This document shows, piece after piece, positions 25,445-34,352 of a DNA stretch of 64,000 bases; position 1 is the stretch's first letter, and each line of letters begins with the position of its first letter. The DNA comes from Nocardia transvalensis (GTDB lineage Bacteria > Actinomycetota > Actinomycetes > Mycobacteriales > Mycobacteriaceae). The stretch spans positions 186,001 to 250,000 of the forward strand of contig NZ_JADLQQ010000002.1 in assembly GCF_015477765.1 (NCBI RefSeq), in the 5' to 3' direction. The notes under the pieces were generated by a model that saw nothing but the letters and a program-made list of their open reading frames with translations, ran no database searches and was not told the DNA's origin. The position numbers were made by a program, and so were the translations under genes.

Positions 25445-26771
25445 CGCGCACCCCCTGATGCGGTTCGGCGACGGTGGAGGCCCACAGAATGTGGTCGGCG
25501 CGGCGGCCGCACGGTCCGGCGTGATTGCGCATGATTCCCTCCTCGAGCAGTCCCGCGGAGGCGGCGACCGCGGCGGATTCGGTGTCGGCGGCGTCGATCT
25601 CCGTCGCCACCCGGTACAGACCGAGCATGTGGAAGGCGTAATCCAACAGCGCTCGCGTCGCCGCCGTGCGGACACCGATGTCGGCGCGGGCGGGGTCGGC
25701 CCAGACGAACATCCGGGCATTGCGATCGAACATGTCCAGATCGAACAACCGGGCCTCCCCGGCGTAGGCGCCACCGACCTCCAACACCAGGACGAGGCCG
25801 CCGGGCGACCGCAAACCGCCTCGGCTGCCGGCGAATTCGCGCCACCATGCCGTGCGGCTGTGCTGTCGTTCCCAGTCGCCGGGGGAGCCGCCGTCGAGCC
25901 GGTGACGGTTGTGCAGCCGTGCCTCCCGCCAGGCCGGGCCATCGGACAGTCTCCGGCTACGCAGCACGGTGTCGGAACGCCCGGGAACCGGAATCCGCAC
26001 CGGGCAGCCGCCGCGCAGGAGCGCGAATCGGCGCCGGATCGCCCCTCCCAGCAGCCGGACACCTACCGTCACGATCGTCATCGGCAGCCCGAGACGAGCC
26101 GGATGTCCACCGCGCTCGCCGGGCACCTCGGGCCCCGCCGAGGCCCGTTTTGCGAGCACGTGCCGGATCCAGGCCTCGGCGAAACCGCCCTCCGGGATAT
26201 CGCCGCGGGTGACCGCCCACAGCGCGTGATCGCGACGAGCGCCACCGGCATCGAAGTAGCGCACCATCAACGCTTCCCGCACGAATCCCAGTTCGGCGGC
26301 GGCATGCGCGGCCGCGGCATTGGCCGGCGAGATGGGCGCCACGACCCGTTCCAGCCCCAGCGCGTGAAAGCCGTAGTCCAGTACCAGCGCGGCGGCCAGC
26401 CCGCCGAATCCGTGGCGAGCCAGCCGCGAATCGATCCATATGCTCAATTCGGCCGTGCCGGACCGGGTATCGATCGAGCAGAGCTCGCACTGCCCGGCGA
26501 ACCGGCCATCGATCTCGATCACCCCGGACAGCCGCCGTCCGCGGGCGACCTCGGCGGTGGCGACGAGATACTCACGCAGCCACTGCTTCTCGGTATGCCG
26601 CTCGTCCCAGCTCGATTCCGAGCTGTACCAGAAGGGCTCGATGAGCGCGCGGTCGCGCACCCGAAGCCGCTGCCAGTCGGCATGGTCGGTGCACCGTGGC
26701 GGCCGGATCACGACGTCGCATCCGTGCAGTCGCGCGGGCCCCAGCCGGACGCGAGTGAGTCCCGCGCTCAT
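25437..26771 (-). CDS. Tandem GNAT acetyltransferase (two RimJ/RimL-type domains)
   Basis: 444 residues formed by two acetyltransferase domains of the RimJ/RimL kind. The first spans about 18-195 (VIRPPRCTDHADW, then LDYGFHALGLERVVAPISPANAAA). The second spans about 255-435 (LLDYAFHMLGLYRVATEIDAAD). Each carries the strand-helix region that binds acetyl-CoA. In this operon it probably acylates an amino sugar made by the neighbouring aminotransferase; a role on protein N-termini is less likely here. Start ATG 26771 overlaps the beta-helix gene stop by 4 bases (ATGA). Confidence 0.82.
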   Translation of the reverse strand: MSAGLTRVRLGPARLHGCDVVIRPPRCTDHADWQRLRVRDRALIEPFWYSSESSWDERHTEKQWLREYLVATAEVARGRRLSGVIEIDGRFAGQCELCSIDTRSGTAELSIWIDSRLARHGFGGLAAALVLDYGFHALGLERVVAPISPANAAAAHAAAELGFVREALMVRYFDAGGARRDHALWAVTRGDIPEGGFAEAWIRHVLAKRASAGPEVPGERGGHPARLGLPMTIVTVGVRLLGGAIRRRFALLRGGCPVRIPVPGRSDTVLRSRRLSDGPAWREARLHNRHRLDGGSPGDWERQHSRTAWWREFAGSRGGLRSPGGLVLVLEVGGAYAGEARLFDLDMFDRNARMFVWADPARADIGVRTAATRALLDYAFHMLGLYRVATEIDAADTESAAVAASAGLLEEGIMRNHAGPCGRRADHILWASTVAEPHQGVRDA

Positions 26772-28126
26772 GATCGCGGCCGCTGTTTACCCAGCGGTGC
26801 GGTCGTCACGCTGCCGTCGGTACCCACCGACAGCCGCCAGTAGCCCCCGGCCGAATCCTTGAGCACGATACCGCCTTCGGGTCGATCGGAAAGCCAAGCG
26901 CCACTGGGTAGTACGGCCGACAGCACGTCACCCTGGCGATCCTGCACCTGCATGATGTCGGTATCGGGCGCACCGGCCTGCACAACCGTCGTCCCGGCAA
27001 AGGTGGCCCCGTGCACCTTCCCGCGCCCGATCACATGCCAGCCCTCGGGGAAGGAGCGCGGATCCACCTCGTCGTAGGAGCCCGATATCAGGTTGATCGC
27101 CGTCCCTTCGGGGCAGCCCGCGCCGTCGATCTGCACCTCGGTTGGCGGATTGTTCAGGTCGGGATCGAATTGCACATTCGCCAGATATGGTTGGCGGCAA
27201 CGGTTGAGCTGCAGGCAGATTCGGCGGGCGGCGACCTTGCAGTTGACCATCCCGAACTGTGCGGGCCCGCCGCGGTCGGTGCCGACCGACAGCGCGGTCT
27301 CGGCGCCCTCGAACCAGACATTGGTGAACCACCAGTCGTTAGCGGCGCCGTCGATCAGCACATGCTTGTCGGTGGATCGCATATCGCTGTCGGAGACGAA
27401 TTCCACATTGGACAGCGCGAGCCCGGCGTTGTGATCGCCGCCGGTGCCCAGCACGCCGACGCGGTTGTTGGTGAATTTGCTGGAGGTGACGTAATTCTGG
27501 ATGCAGGAGGTGACCAGACCGTATCCGAAGTTGTTGATATCGCAGTCGATGAACGCGGTCCCGCCGGTATTGCCGTCCAGCACCACCCCGCGCTGCTCGA
27601 TGAACCGGGGAAAGTTGTCGGCCAGGTGATTCCCGCGCAGCACCACCGCTTCGAACGAGCACCGGAAGCATTCGGTGAGGTGCGCGGCGGTCGATTTCGC
27701 GCCCGACACGTAGAATCCGATGCGGGCGAAGCGAACCCGATGCTTGCGGCGCAGCGAGATCAGTGTCCCGTCGCCGTCGTAGGTGATGGTGGTGACGTCC
27801 GCCCCGTCCCCGAGAACCGTGGCGTAGTCCGGTAATTCGGGCCATGCGGTGACGCGATAGTGTCCCGACGGCACATACAGCACCAGCGGGCGATCACCGA
27901 CGGCCACCGCCGCGGCGAGGGCGGCGGTATCGTCGGCCTCGCCGTCGCCGACCGCGCCGAAGTCGCGGACATTGCGCGCCGACGGGGCATCGCTGACGTG
28001 CGGGGAACGGAATTCGATCGCCGGAGCCGGGCGTGGCGAGCAGGCCATGAGCGATCCGGCGCCCGCCGCTCCCAGGGTGACCGCCAGCAGCCGCCGTCGC
28101 CCGACCGGTCCTTGCGCCGCGTTCAT
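26768..28126 (-). CDS. Tat-type lipoprotein with pectate-lyase-like beta-helix
   Basis: 452 residues. The N-terminus GRRRLLAVTLGAAGAG leading to a lipobox-like SLMAC suggests export, possibly by Tat, and lipid anchoring. The start of the mature domain, NVRDFGAVGDGEADDTAAL, is the signature of the pectate lyase superfamily/GH55-type right-handed beta-helix. Repeated short strands (NNRVGVLGTG, SNVEFVSDSD) continue to about residue 400. Such proteins bind, cleave or epimerise polysaccharides. In this operon it may trim or modify the exported polymer (inferred). No specific catalytic residues can be assigned. It overlaps its neighbours by 4 bases at both ends. Confidence 0.82.
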   Translation of the reverse strand: MNAAQGPVGRRRLLAVTLGAAGAGSLMACSPRPAPAIEFRSPHVSDAPSARNVRDFGAVGDGEADDTAALAAAVAVGDRPLVLYVPSGHYRVTAWPELPDYATVLGDGADVTTITYDGDGTLISLRRKHRVRFARIGFYVSGAKSTAAHLTECFRCSFEAVVLRGNHLADNFPRFIEQRGVVLDGNTGGTAFIDCDINNFGYGLVTSCIQNYVTSSKFTNNRVGVLGTGGDHNAGLALSNVEFVSDSDMRSTDKHVLIDGAANDWWFTNVWFEGAETALSVGTDRGGPAQFGMVNCKVAARRICLQLNRCRQPYLANVQFDPDLNNPPTEVQIDGAGCPEGTAINLISGSYDEVDPRSFPEGWHVIGRGKVHGATFAGTTVVQAGAPDTDIMQVQDRQGDVLSAVLPSGAWLSDRPEGGIVLKDSAGGYWRLSVGTDGSVTTAPLGKQRPRS

Positions 28127-29418
28127 GCGCGCCTCCGCAGTCGCCCCAGCAGATTTCGTATCGACCTACCGGGCCGGGAGAACACCACGACCCCGGTGAG
28201 CCGATCGTCACCGGGCCCGAACGTCGCCAGGGCACCCCGTACCTCGACGGAGGTGGTCGATCCGAGCTCCACCACACCCACCGTGGCATCGCAGCGGCGT
28301 GCCAGCACGATCGCGTCGGCGGCCGCGGTGACCGGCGCGGCCTCCACCACGATGTGGTCGAAATCGCTGCGCAGCTTGGACAGGATCTCGGTGAACCGTT
28401 CGGACGCGAGCAGATCCGGTGTGCGGGTATCCATCACGCCCAGCGGCAGTACGCTGATTCCGGCATCGGGCCACGGTGTGACGGCGTCGTCGAGCGGTGT
28501 GGATCTGCGCAGCAGCTCCGACACTCCCGCGCCGGTGGGCACCGGCACCCGGCCGGAACTGCCGTGGCCGGTGGTGTCGGCGTCGATGAGTATCACCCGA
28601 TGCCCGGTATCGGCGAAGGCTCGGGCCAATCCGACCGACACCTCCGGCTGCGACCGGCGCGACAGCGACGTGAGCAGCACACTGGACGTCTCGGCGCGGT
28701 CGCCCAGCCGGGTGCGTAGCCGCCGCAATTCACCGGCGGCACCGGGTCGCCCGTCGTCGACGATTCCCAGTATCGGCACCGGCACGATCGCCGCCACATC
28801 TGCAGAGGTGCGCAACCGCCGATCGAGGCGATCGCGGGCGAGCGCCGCCCCGAAACCGATCATCAGCCCGCCCAGCAGCCCCAGGGCCAGGGTCCGCTTC
28901 CCCTGCGGCCCACTCGGCGCGGTGGGCATGGCCGCCTTGTCTACGACGGCGACGCGCGCCGCGGGTGCGGCGTCGACCTGGATCGTCTCCAACTGGCTCA
29001 CCATATGCCGGAACTGCGAGACCACCTCGTCGGTCAGGCGGCGCGCCCCATCGGCGGTGCCGTCGCGCACCGAGACGACGAGGATGGTGGTGGCCGGGGG
29101 TGAGGCCGCGCTGATCCGGCCGCGCAACTCCTCCGCCGAGGTCGCCAAGCCGAGCTGATCCTTCACCCGCTGTGCCACGGTCTGGCTGGTGACCAGATCC
29201 AGATACGACCGCACCCGCTGCTGGGCGGCCAGCCCACCCTGATAGGAGTCGTTGACCGACGTGCCGGTCGCCATCGACACGTAACAGGTGCTCGAGGCGG
29301 TGTAGGTGACAGGTTGCGTCCGCACGTATCCATACGCGGCGGCGAGGCAGACCAGCACGGCGGCCACGATGATCGGCCAGCGGCGTCTGGTCAGATGCCA
29401 GAGATCGGTCAAACCCAT
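28123..29418 (-). CDS. Wzz/CpsD-like chain-length protein with degenerate ATPase
   Basis: 431 residues in the layout of a fused polysaccharide co-polymerase and BY-kinase. There is an N-terminal transmembrane helix (~15-33), an extracytoplasmic Wzz domain with a second helix (~195-215, LALGLLGGLMIGFGAAL), then a cytoplasmic MinD/CpsD-like domain. The ATPase is damaged. The Walker A position reads SLSRRSQPEVSVGLARA with no GKS/T; Walker A' (VILIDAD) remains; Walker B reads FDHIVVEAAP. The C-terminus has no tyrosine cluster. It probably sets chain length with Wzy without kinase activity (inferred). Start ATG 29418 overlaps the polymerase stop by 10 bases. Confidence 0.85.
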   Translation of the reverse strand: MGLTDLWHLTRRRWPIIVAAVLVCLAAAYGYVRTQPVTYTASSTCYVSMATGTSVNDSYQGGLAAQQRVRSYLDLVTSQTVAQRVKDQLGLATSAEELRGRISAASPPATTILVVSVRDGTADGARRLTDEVVSQFRHMVSQLETIQVDAAPAARVAVVDKAAMPTAPSGPQGKRTLALGLLGGLMIGFGAALARDRLDRRLRTSADVAAIVPVPILGIVDDGRPGAAGELRRLRTRLGDRAETSSVLLTSLSRRSQPEVSVGLARAFADTGHRVILIDADTTGHGSSGRVPVPTGAGVSELLRRSTPLDDAVTPWPDAGISVLPLGVMDTRTPDLLASERFTEILSKLRSDFDHIVVEAAPVTAAADAIVLARRCDATVGVVELGSTTSVEVRGALATFGPGDDRLTGVVVFSRPGRSIRNLLGRLRRRA

Positions 29419-30800
29419 TGCCCAGCCCTCGTTTTCCCGGCGATCGGCGGCACCGCGAGCGCCGGTGGCCCGGTCGCGTGCCGCCGAAATTCGGTCATCA
29501 ACAGATAGGTGATCCAGACCAGCACCATGGCCTGCACGTATTTGCCCAGCGTCTCGACGGTGCCGAGCATGCCGCGCTCGAACAGCACCGGCACCTCGAT
29601 CAGCGCCAGCGCGAATACCGCGGTCGCCACCCGCGGGCTGTACAGCCACCGCGACCAGAGCAGCAGCAGCGCGAAGGTGAGCGAAACACCCAGCGCCACA
29701 CCGGCATAGCCGCCCAGGACATAGCCTTCGTTGATATTGCCCTCGGCCAGCGACACCGATACCCGGGACATGTCGACCGACTGCCCGCGCACTTCGGTCG
29801 CCCAGGCCGTGCCCGAGCGGAGCTTCTCCGAGCCCAGCAGTTGGCTGGGTATCAGGCTCTGCACGGCATGGGTGATCACCTGTGCCGGGGTCAGCCAGGA
29901 ATGCGGTCCGGCGTAATAGGCGTCGGTGGCCGCTTCCAGTCCGTCGAAGCGGCGTAGCAGGCTCAGAAACGGCTGCACCACGGCGGGATAGACGGAATCG
30001 GCCTCCGCCGCTTCGGCTTTGGCCGTCTCGCTGGATTTGAACGACTGCAGCCAGCCGAAGCCCGCGATCGCCGCCACCGTGATCGCCAGCACCCCCGCCA
30101 CTTTCAGCCTCGTCCACCCGGTCATCGCGCAGCGCACCGCGATCGCCAGGGCCGCGCCCATGATCGGTGTCTTGGACTGCACCGTGGCCGTCCACAGCAG
30201 CTCACCGAAGGTCAAGGCGCCGATCACCAGCATCGTGGTGCGGGGCCGGTCGGTGCGCACATAGACGATGAGCCCGACCGCGCCGATGGTGGCGAGGATC
30301 GTGATGAGGTTGATCAGGGGGTTGGGGCTTTCCAATTCCCCGGCGCGCCCGTTGTTTCCGGTGGCCACGGCCGCCAAGCGGCCCAGGGTGCCCACCGCAT
30401 ACACCGCGCACAGCGTCGGGACGAACACCGGATCGTGCGCGAAATGTGCCCGCGGCTCTCGTCTGCCGAGGTCCTGGGCGCGCATACGGGTCCAGAGCAC
30501 GTATGCCACCACCAGACCGGCATACAGCCACAAGCCGAATGCGACCGGACGCAGCACTGCGGCGATGCCGTCGTCGTAGCCGATCGACGCCAGCCGCGGG
30601 TCGGGCACGTTGTCGCCGTAGCGCGGTTCCGGCCGGACCCACAGCAATACCACCGGACGCGCCACATACGACAGCGACCAGTGCGCGACCTGCGCGATCA
30701 GAAACACCCGAATCGGCCCGGCCAGCCAGCCGGCGGCGACCACGATGATCACCAATGCCGCTGCGACGAGGCCGACTTCGAGCTGCGCAACGCCCATCAC
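29409..30800 (-). CDS. O-antigen/EPS polymerase (Wzy-like membrane protein)
   Basis: Polytopic membrane protein of 463 residues with about ten hydrophobic segments and a large loop around residues 260-360 (SETAKAEAAEADS ... GSEKLRSGTAWATEVRG). This is the usual shape of Wzy-type polymerases, which join lipid-linked repeat units outside the membrane. Sequence signatures are weak in this family, so the call rests on topology and on lying between the Wzz-like and flippase genes. A GTG at 30800 with AAGGA upstream is used; an ATG at 30797 is nearly equivalent. Confidence 0.8.
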   Translation of the reverse strand: MMGVAQLEVGLVAAALVIIVVAAGWLAGPIRVFLIAQVAHWSLSYVARPVVLLWVRPEPRYGDNVPDPRLASIGYDDGIAAVLRPVAFGLWLYAGLVVAYVLWTRMRAQDLGRREPRAHFAHDPVFVPTLCAVYAVGTLGRLAAVATGNNGRAGELESPNPLINLITILATIGAVGLIVYVRTDRPRTTMLVIGALTFGELLWTATVQSKTPIMGAALAIAVRCAMTGWTRLKVAGVLAITVAAIAGFGWLQSFKSSETAKAEAAEADSVYPAVVQPFLSLLRRFDGLEAATDAYYAGPHSWLTPAQVITHAVQSLIPSQLLGSEKLRSGTAWATEVRGQSVDMSRVSVSLAEGNINEGYVLGGYAGVALGVSLTFALLLLWSRWLYSPRVATAVFALALIEVPVLFERGMLGTVETLGKYVQAMVLVWITYLLMTEFRRHATGPPALAVPPIAGKTRAGQWV

Positions 30801-30845
30801 GGTGTGTCCTTCATCACCCGTATGTCCGTTGTGGCGGGCGCGCCG

Positions 30846-31850
30846 TTACCCGATCGCATGGATGATCTCGCGGGCCCGGTCGACGTAGCGGTGGCTCCCG
30901 GCGAGGATGCGGTGATATCCCGCCTCGGCCACCTTCGCCGCTTCGTCGGGTCGGCGAGCGCAGCGGTCGAGAATGTCGTGGAGCTCGGCGGGGGAGGAGA
31001 ACAGAAAGCATTCGCTGCCCTCGGCGAGCAGCGCGGCGTGTTCGTCGGTGCGTTCGCCGACGAAAAGCCCACCGGCGGCGGGTATTTCGAAGCTGCGGCA
31101 GGTGTGGGTGTCGCGGTTGGCCGAATTGAGCAGCACCAGATTGGCGGTGATCGCGGCGACGGCGACCGAGAAATGCTCACCGTAGACCGGTCCCCGCACC
31201 GCCGCTCTGGTCCACCACAGCGGGGGGACCCGCCGCCAGCCCGGCCCGTAAAGTGCTATGCCGCACCCGTAACGGCGGGCCAGATCGACCAGCAGGCCGC
31301 GCCGATCGGGGCGGCATGCGCCGATGAATCCGGCCAGATACCGGTCGCCGCCGCGGCGGGCCGAGGGCCGATGCCAGGCCGGATCGTAGGCGCTGGGCAC
31401 GAACGCGACGGCCCGGGCGCCGCGGTGGCGCAACTCGGGCACATTGTGCCGTTTCGTGGTGACGATCAGATCCCACTGCGATTCGCAGGCAAGGTAATCG
31501 GCGGTGGTGTTCTCCGGATTGGTGACATCGTCGGGGCTGTAGTGCACGTGCAGCGCGGCCGGGACCGACAGCAGCCGCTGCTGATCCAGATGGACGGCCT
31601 TGAACGCGAACACCATATCCGGCACGAAGTCCGCGGCCACAGCGTCGATTCGGGCGTGCACGGCTGCCACATTCCAGGGTGCGCGCCGACCGGCCACCTT
31701 GGCGTACACCCAGGGCGGGGTGAGGCGGGCGGGCAGTGTCACGGGCGTGGTGTCGACGACCACGACCTCGTGACCGGCCTGGCGGAATCCGTCGGCCAGC
31801 GAGCGGGCATTGCTGCCGACCCAATCGTCGCCGAGATACAGAATTCTCAC
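30846..31850 (-). CDS. CgeB-like glycosyltransferase
   Basis: GT-B-fold protein of 334 residues resembling the CgeB/DUF3880 plus glycosyl-transferase-1 group. Seen: N-terminal ILYLGDDWVGSNARSLADGF; the middle HYSPDDVTNPENTT; and the C-terminal SFEIPAAGGLFVGERTDEH, which in relatives holds the donor-binding glutamate. It likely adds one sugar of the repeat unit. It starts with a GTG whose GTGA overlaps the flippase stop, so it is translationally coupled. A 45-base gap separates it from the polymerase, the longest gap in the operon. Confidence 0.85.
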   Translation of the reverse strand: MRILYLGDDWVGSNARSLADGFRQAGHEVVVVDTTPVTLPARLTPPWVYAKVAGRRAPWNVAAVHARIDAVAADFVPDMVFAFKAVHLDQQRLLSVPAALHVHYSPDDVTNPENTTADYLACESQWDLIVTTKRHNVPELRHRGARAVAFVPSAYDPAWHRPSARRGGDRYLAGFIGACRPDRRGLLVDLARRYGCGIALYGPGWRRVPPLWWTRAAVRGPVYGEHFSVAVAAITANLVLLNSANRDTHTCRSFEIPAAGGLFVGERTDEHAALLAEGSECFLFSSPAELHDILDRCARRPDEAAKVAEAGYHRILAGSHRYVDRAREIIHAIG

Positions 31851-33214
31851 GACAGTCCCCCCTCATAGGCGGCGGTCGCGATGGGCGGGCGCGTCGACCG
31901 GGCACCCCGTTCGCGCAGCACCAGCCAGCGCATGCGCACCAGATACCACAGGGCGACGGCGATTTCGGCGCACACCGTCCCGTACACCAGTGTCCACACC
32001 GAATGTGTTTGCATCGCGATCCCGAGCGCCACCGCAGCCACGCAGGTGCCGGCCACCGCGCCGATCAGCACCCCCGCGGTGTCCTGCCGCACGGGCAGCA
32101 CGGCGGTGGTGACGAAGGAGGTCACGGTCGTGGCGGGCAGGATCAAGGCCTCCACCCGCAGCAGCGGCACCGCGCCGTCGAAGGCGCTGCCGAACATGAT
32201 GTGGACCACGAGCGGCGCGGTCACCCACACGGCCAGCACCGCCACGACCGCCACCGCGACGCACGCCGCCAGCGAGCGCACCGAACTGCGCCAGAACGAT
32301 TCGTCGGTGCTGCGGCGCGCCATCCGCGGCAGCAGGGCGAATCCGATCGGGTCCAGCAGCGATTGGATGGCCCGCACCAAACGATCTCCAGCCGAATACA
32401 ACCCGAGCGAGGCGGCGTTGAGCACCGCCGCGTACACCGCCGCCGAGCCCTGCCCGTAGCTGGTGACCAGCGCGCGTGAGGTCAGCATCGGCGCACCGAT
32501 GCGCAGCACGCGCCGCACGTGCTGCGGGCGGCCCGGAATTCCGAAGGTGCGCCACGCATCCCACCAGGTGAGCGCGACGGTCAGCAGCGAGGAGAGCAGC
32601 AGGCACAGCAGCGCCGTCGAGGCGGTGGGGTAGCGGGGCAGCAGCACCACCAGCAGCACGAGATAGCCGATCCGGCCCGCCCCTTGATACAGCGTCGACG
32701 CCCCGAACCGGCCCTGCCCGATCAGCAACCAGTCCTCGGAGATCGACCAGACCCCGCCCGCGAACAGCCCGAGCAGGATCATGTGCAGCGGCGGCGGCAC
32801 CCCGATCGCCAGTCCGCCCAGCAACGCCAGCCCGATGGTTGAGAGGGTGGTGGCGCGAATGGCGAGGTAGGTGCCGCGCAGCCGATCGATGTCGGTTTCG
32901 GCGCGGGCGTCGTGCACCTTGGCCGCCAGGAACGAGGTGATGCCCAGATCCACGGCCAGCGATCCGATGAAGTACGCCGACATGCCGATCGCCAGCAGGC
33001 CGACCCCGTGGGTGCCGAGCTGGCGGGCTATCAGCGGCAGGGTGACCACGGTGATGACGTATTGGCCGTATTTCCCGAAGCTGACATAGCCGATATCGCG
33101 GAGCACACCGGCTACGCCCGTCTTACCCTTCCGATGCCCACCCCCGCCGCGTCGCCCGCGTGCCCCGTCGGCGCGCCGGTGACCGCTCGGGTGGTGGCCC
33201 GCGGAATCATCCAT
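31847..33214 (-). CDS. Wzx-type polysaccharide flippase (MOP superfamily)
   Basis: Membrane protein of 455 residues with a basic, Gly/Arg-rich cytoplasmic N-terminus (~35 residues) and about 12-14 hydrophobic helices. The first is preceded by GYVSFGKYGQYV, characteristic of the polysaccharide_synt/Wzx family. The conserved SLGLYSAGDRLVRAIQSL in the middle supports this. It should flip the undecaprenyl-linked repeat unit across the membrane for the Wzy-like polymerase. Its ATG overlaps the upstream glycosyltransferase stop by 8 bases. Confidence 0.9.
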   Translation of the reverse strand: MDDSAGHHPSGHRRADGARGRRGGGGHRKGKTGVAGVLRDIGYVSFGKYGQYVITVVTLPLIARQLGTHGVGLLAIGMSAYFIGSLAVDLGITSFLAAKVHDARAETDIDRLRGTYLAIRATTLSTIGLALLGGLAIGVPPPLHMILLGLFAGGVWSISEDWLLIGQGRFGASTLYQGAGRIGYLVLLVVLLPRYPTASTALLCLLLSSLLTVALTWWDAWRTFGIPGRPQHVRRVLRIGAPMLTSRALVTSYGQGSAAVYAAVLNAASLGLYSAGDRLVRAIQSLLDPIGFALLPRMARRSTDESFWRSSVRSLAACVAVAVVAVLAVWVTAPLVVHIMFGSAFDGAVPLLRVEALILPATTVTSFVTTAVLPVRQDTAGVLIGAVAGTCVAAVALGIAMQTHSVWTLVYGTVCAEIAVALWYLVRMRWLVLRERGARSTRPPIATAAYEGGLS

Positions 33215-34352
33215 GCCTTACTCGTTCCCGCCGCACCGAGTGCAGCAGCGCCGCTACCGTGCGGGCCGACTCGGTGATATCGAACTGCTGCGCGCGGAGC
33301 TGGGCGGCATCGGCGAGTTTCGCACGCAATTCCGGATTTTCGATGAGTCCGTCCAAGGCCTCGGTCAGCTGCCGCCGGTTCCCGGCGTCGACCAGCAGGC
33401 CGCTGTGTCCGGATTCGACGATCTCGGCCGGACCGCCGGGACGGGACGCGATGACCGCGCAACCGGCGCGCATCCCCTCGACGACGACCTGGCCGAACGG
33501 TTCCGGCAGCACCGAGCAGTGCACGAGAATGTCGGCCCGGCGGAGATGGGGTTCGGGATCGTCGAGGTGTCCGGTGAAGGTGACCGGAAGGGCGAGGTCG
33601 GCCGCCAGGCGTTCCAGTTCGGCCCGGTACGGCTGCTCGTCGAAGAAGGTGCCGCCGATCAGAAATACTTGGTGGGGACGAGTTTTCGTGTCGGCGAGCG
33701 CACGCAGGAACACGTCCTGCCCCTTCCACGGAGCCAGCCGCCCCACCATCACCACGACGGTCTGCGCGGGCGGGCGCTGCTTCGGACGGGGTTCGGTGCG
33801 CGCCTGTGGTTCCAGCCCGGGGTAGGCGACGACGGCCGCGCGGCGCCAGGTGAACAGCGACGACAGCGTGGTGCGGCTGTTGGCGATGCACGCCGGGGCC
33901 AGCACCCAGCCCAGCATGCGGATCACCGGCGCGAGCACCGGCCCGAAATAGTCGGCCGTGATGCGGTCGTGCACCTGCCAGACCAGTGGAATGCGGGCGC
34001 GCCGGGCCGCGACGGCGCCCACCAGCAGCGCCTTCGTGCTCTGCGCGATCAGCACCGAGGCCTCCAGTTCCCGTGCCGTGGCGCCCACCGCCCAGCCCAC
34101 GCGCAGCAGTGCCGCCGCACCGGTGAGCAGGCGAAGCGGACTCGCCTTCTCGATGGTCATCGCGCGGCTGTCGAAATCGTTGCGCTGCACCCGGGTTTCG
34201 ATGCCCCGCTCGCGCATGCGGGCCACCATCGGCCCGTCGGCGGTGGAGACGACGGCGACGTCCAGGTGCGGGCGCAGTGCCGTCACCAGGCGCAGGGTGG
34301 CGAGTTCGGCTCCCGAGGGCTCCGCGGTGTGGGTGAGGAAGACGGCCTTCAC
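33207..34352 (-). CDS. Glycosyltransferase family 4
   Basis: GT4 enzyme of 381 residues. The N-terminus VFLTHTAEPSGAELATLRL has the Gly-rich acceptor loop. The donor side shows VVVMVGRLAPWKGQDVFLRA and the E-x7-E segment PEPFGQVVVEGMRAGCAVI. It probably transfers a hexose to the lipid-linked repeat unit. The start is a GTG at 34352, sharing GTGA with the stop of the preceding glycosyltransferase gene; no other start fits the family N-terminus. Confidence 0.9.
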   Translation of the reverse strand: MKAVFLTHTAEPSGAELATLRLVTALRPHLDVAVVSTADGPMVARMRERGIETRVQRNDFDSRAMTIEKASPLRLLTGAAALLRVGWAVGATARELEASVLIAQSTKALLVGAVAARRARIPLVWQVHDRITADYFGPVLAPVIRMLGWVLAPACIANSRTTLSSLFTWRRAAVVAYPGLEPQARTEPRPKQRPPAQTVVVMVGRLAPWKGQDVFLRALADTKTRPHQVFLIGGTFFDEQPYRAELERLAADLALPVTFTGHLDDPEPHLRRADILVHCSVLPEPFGQVVVEGMRAGCAVIASRPGGPAEIVESGHSGLLVDAGNRRQLTEALDGLIENPELRAKLADAAQLRAQQFDITESARTVAALLHSVRRERVRHG

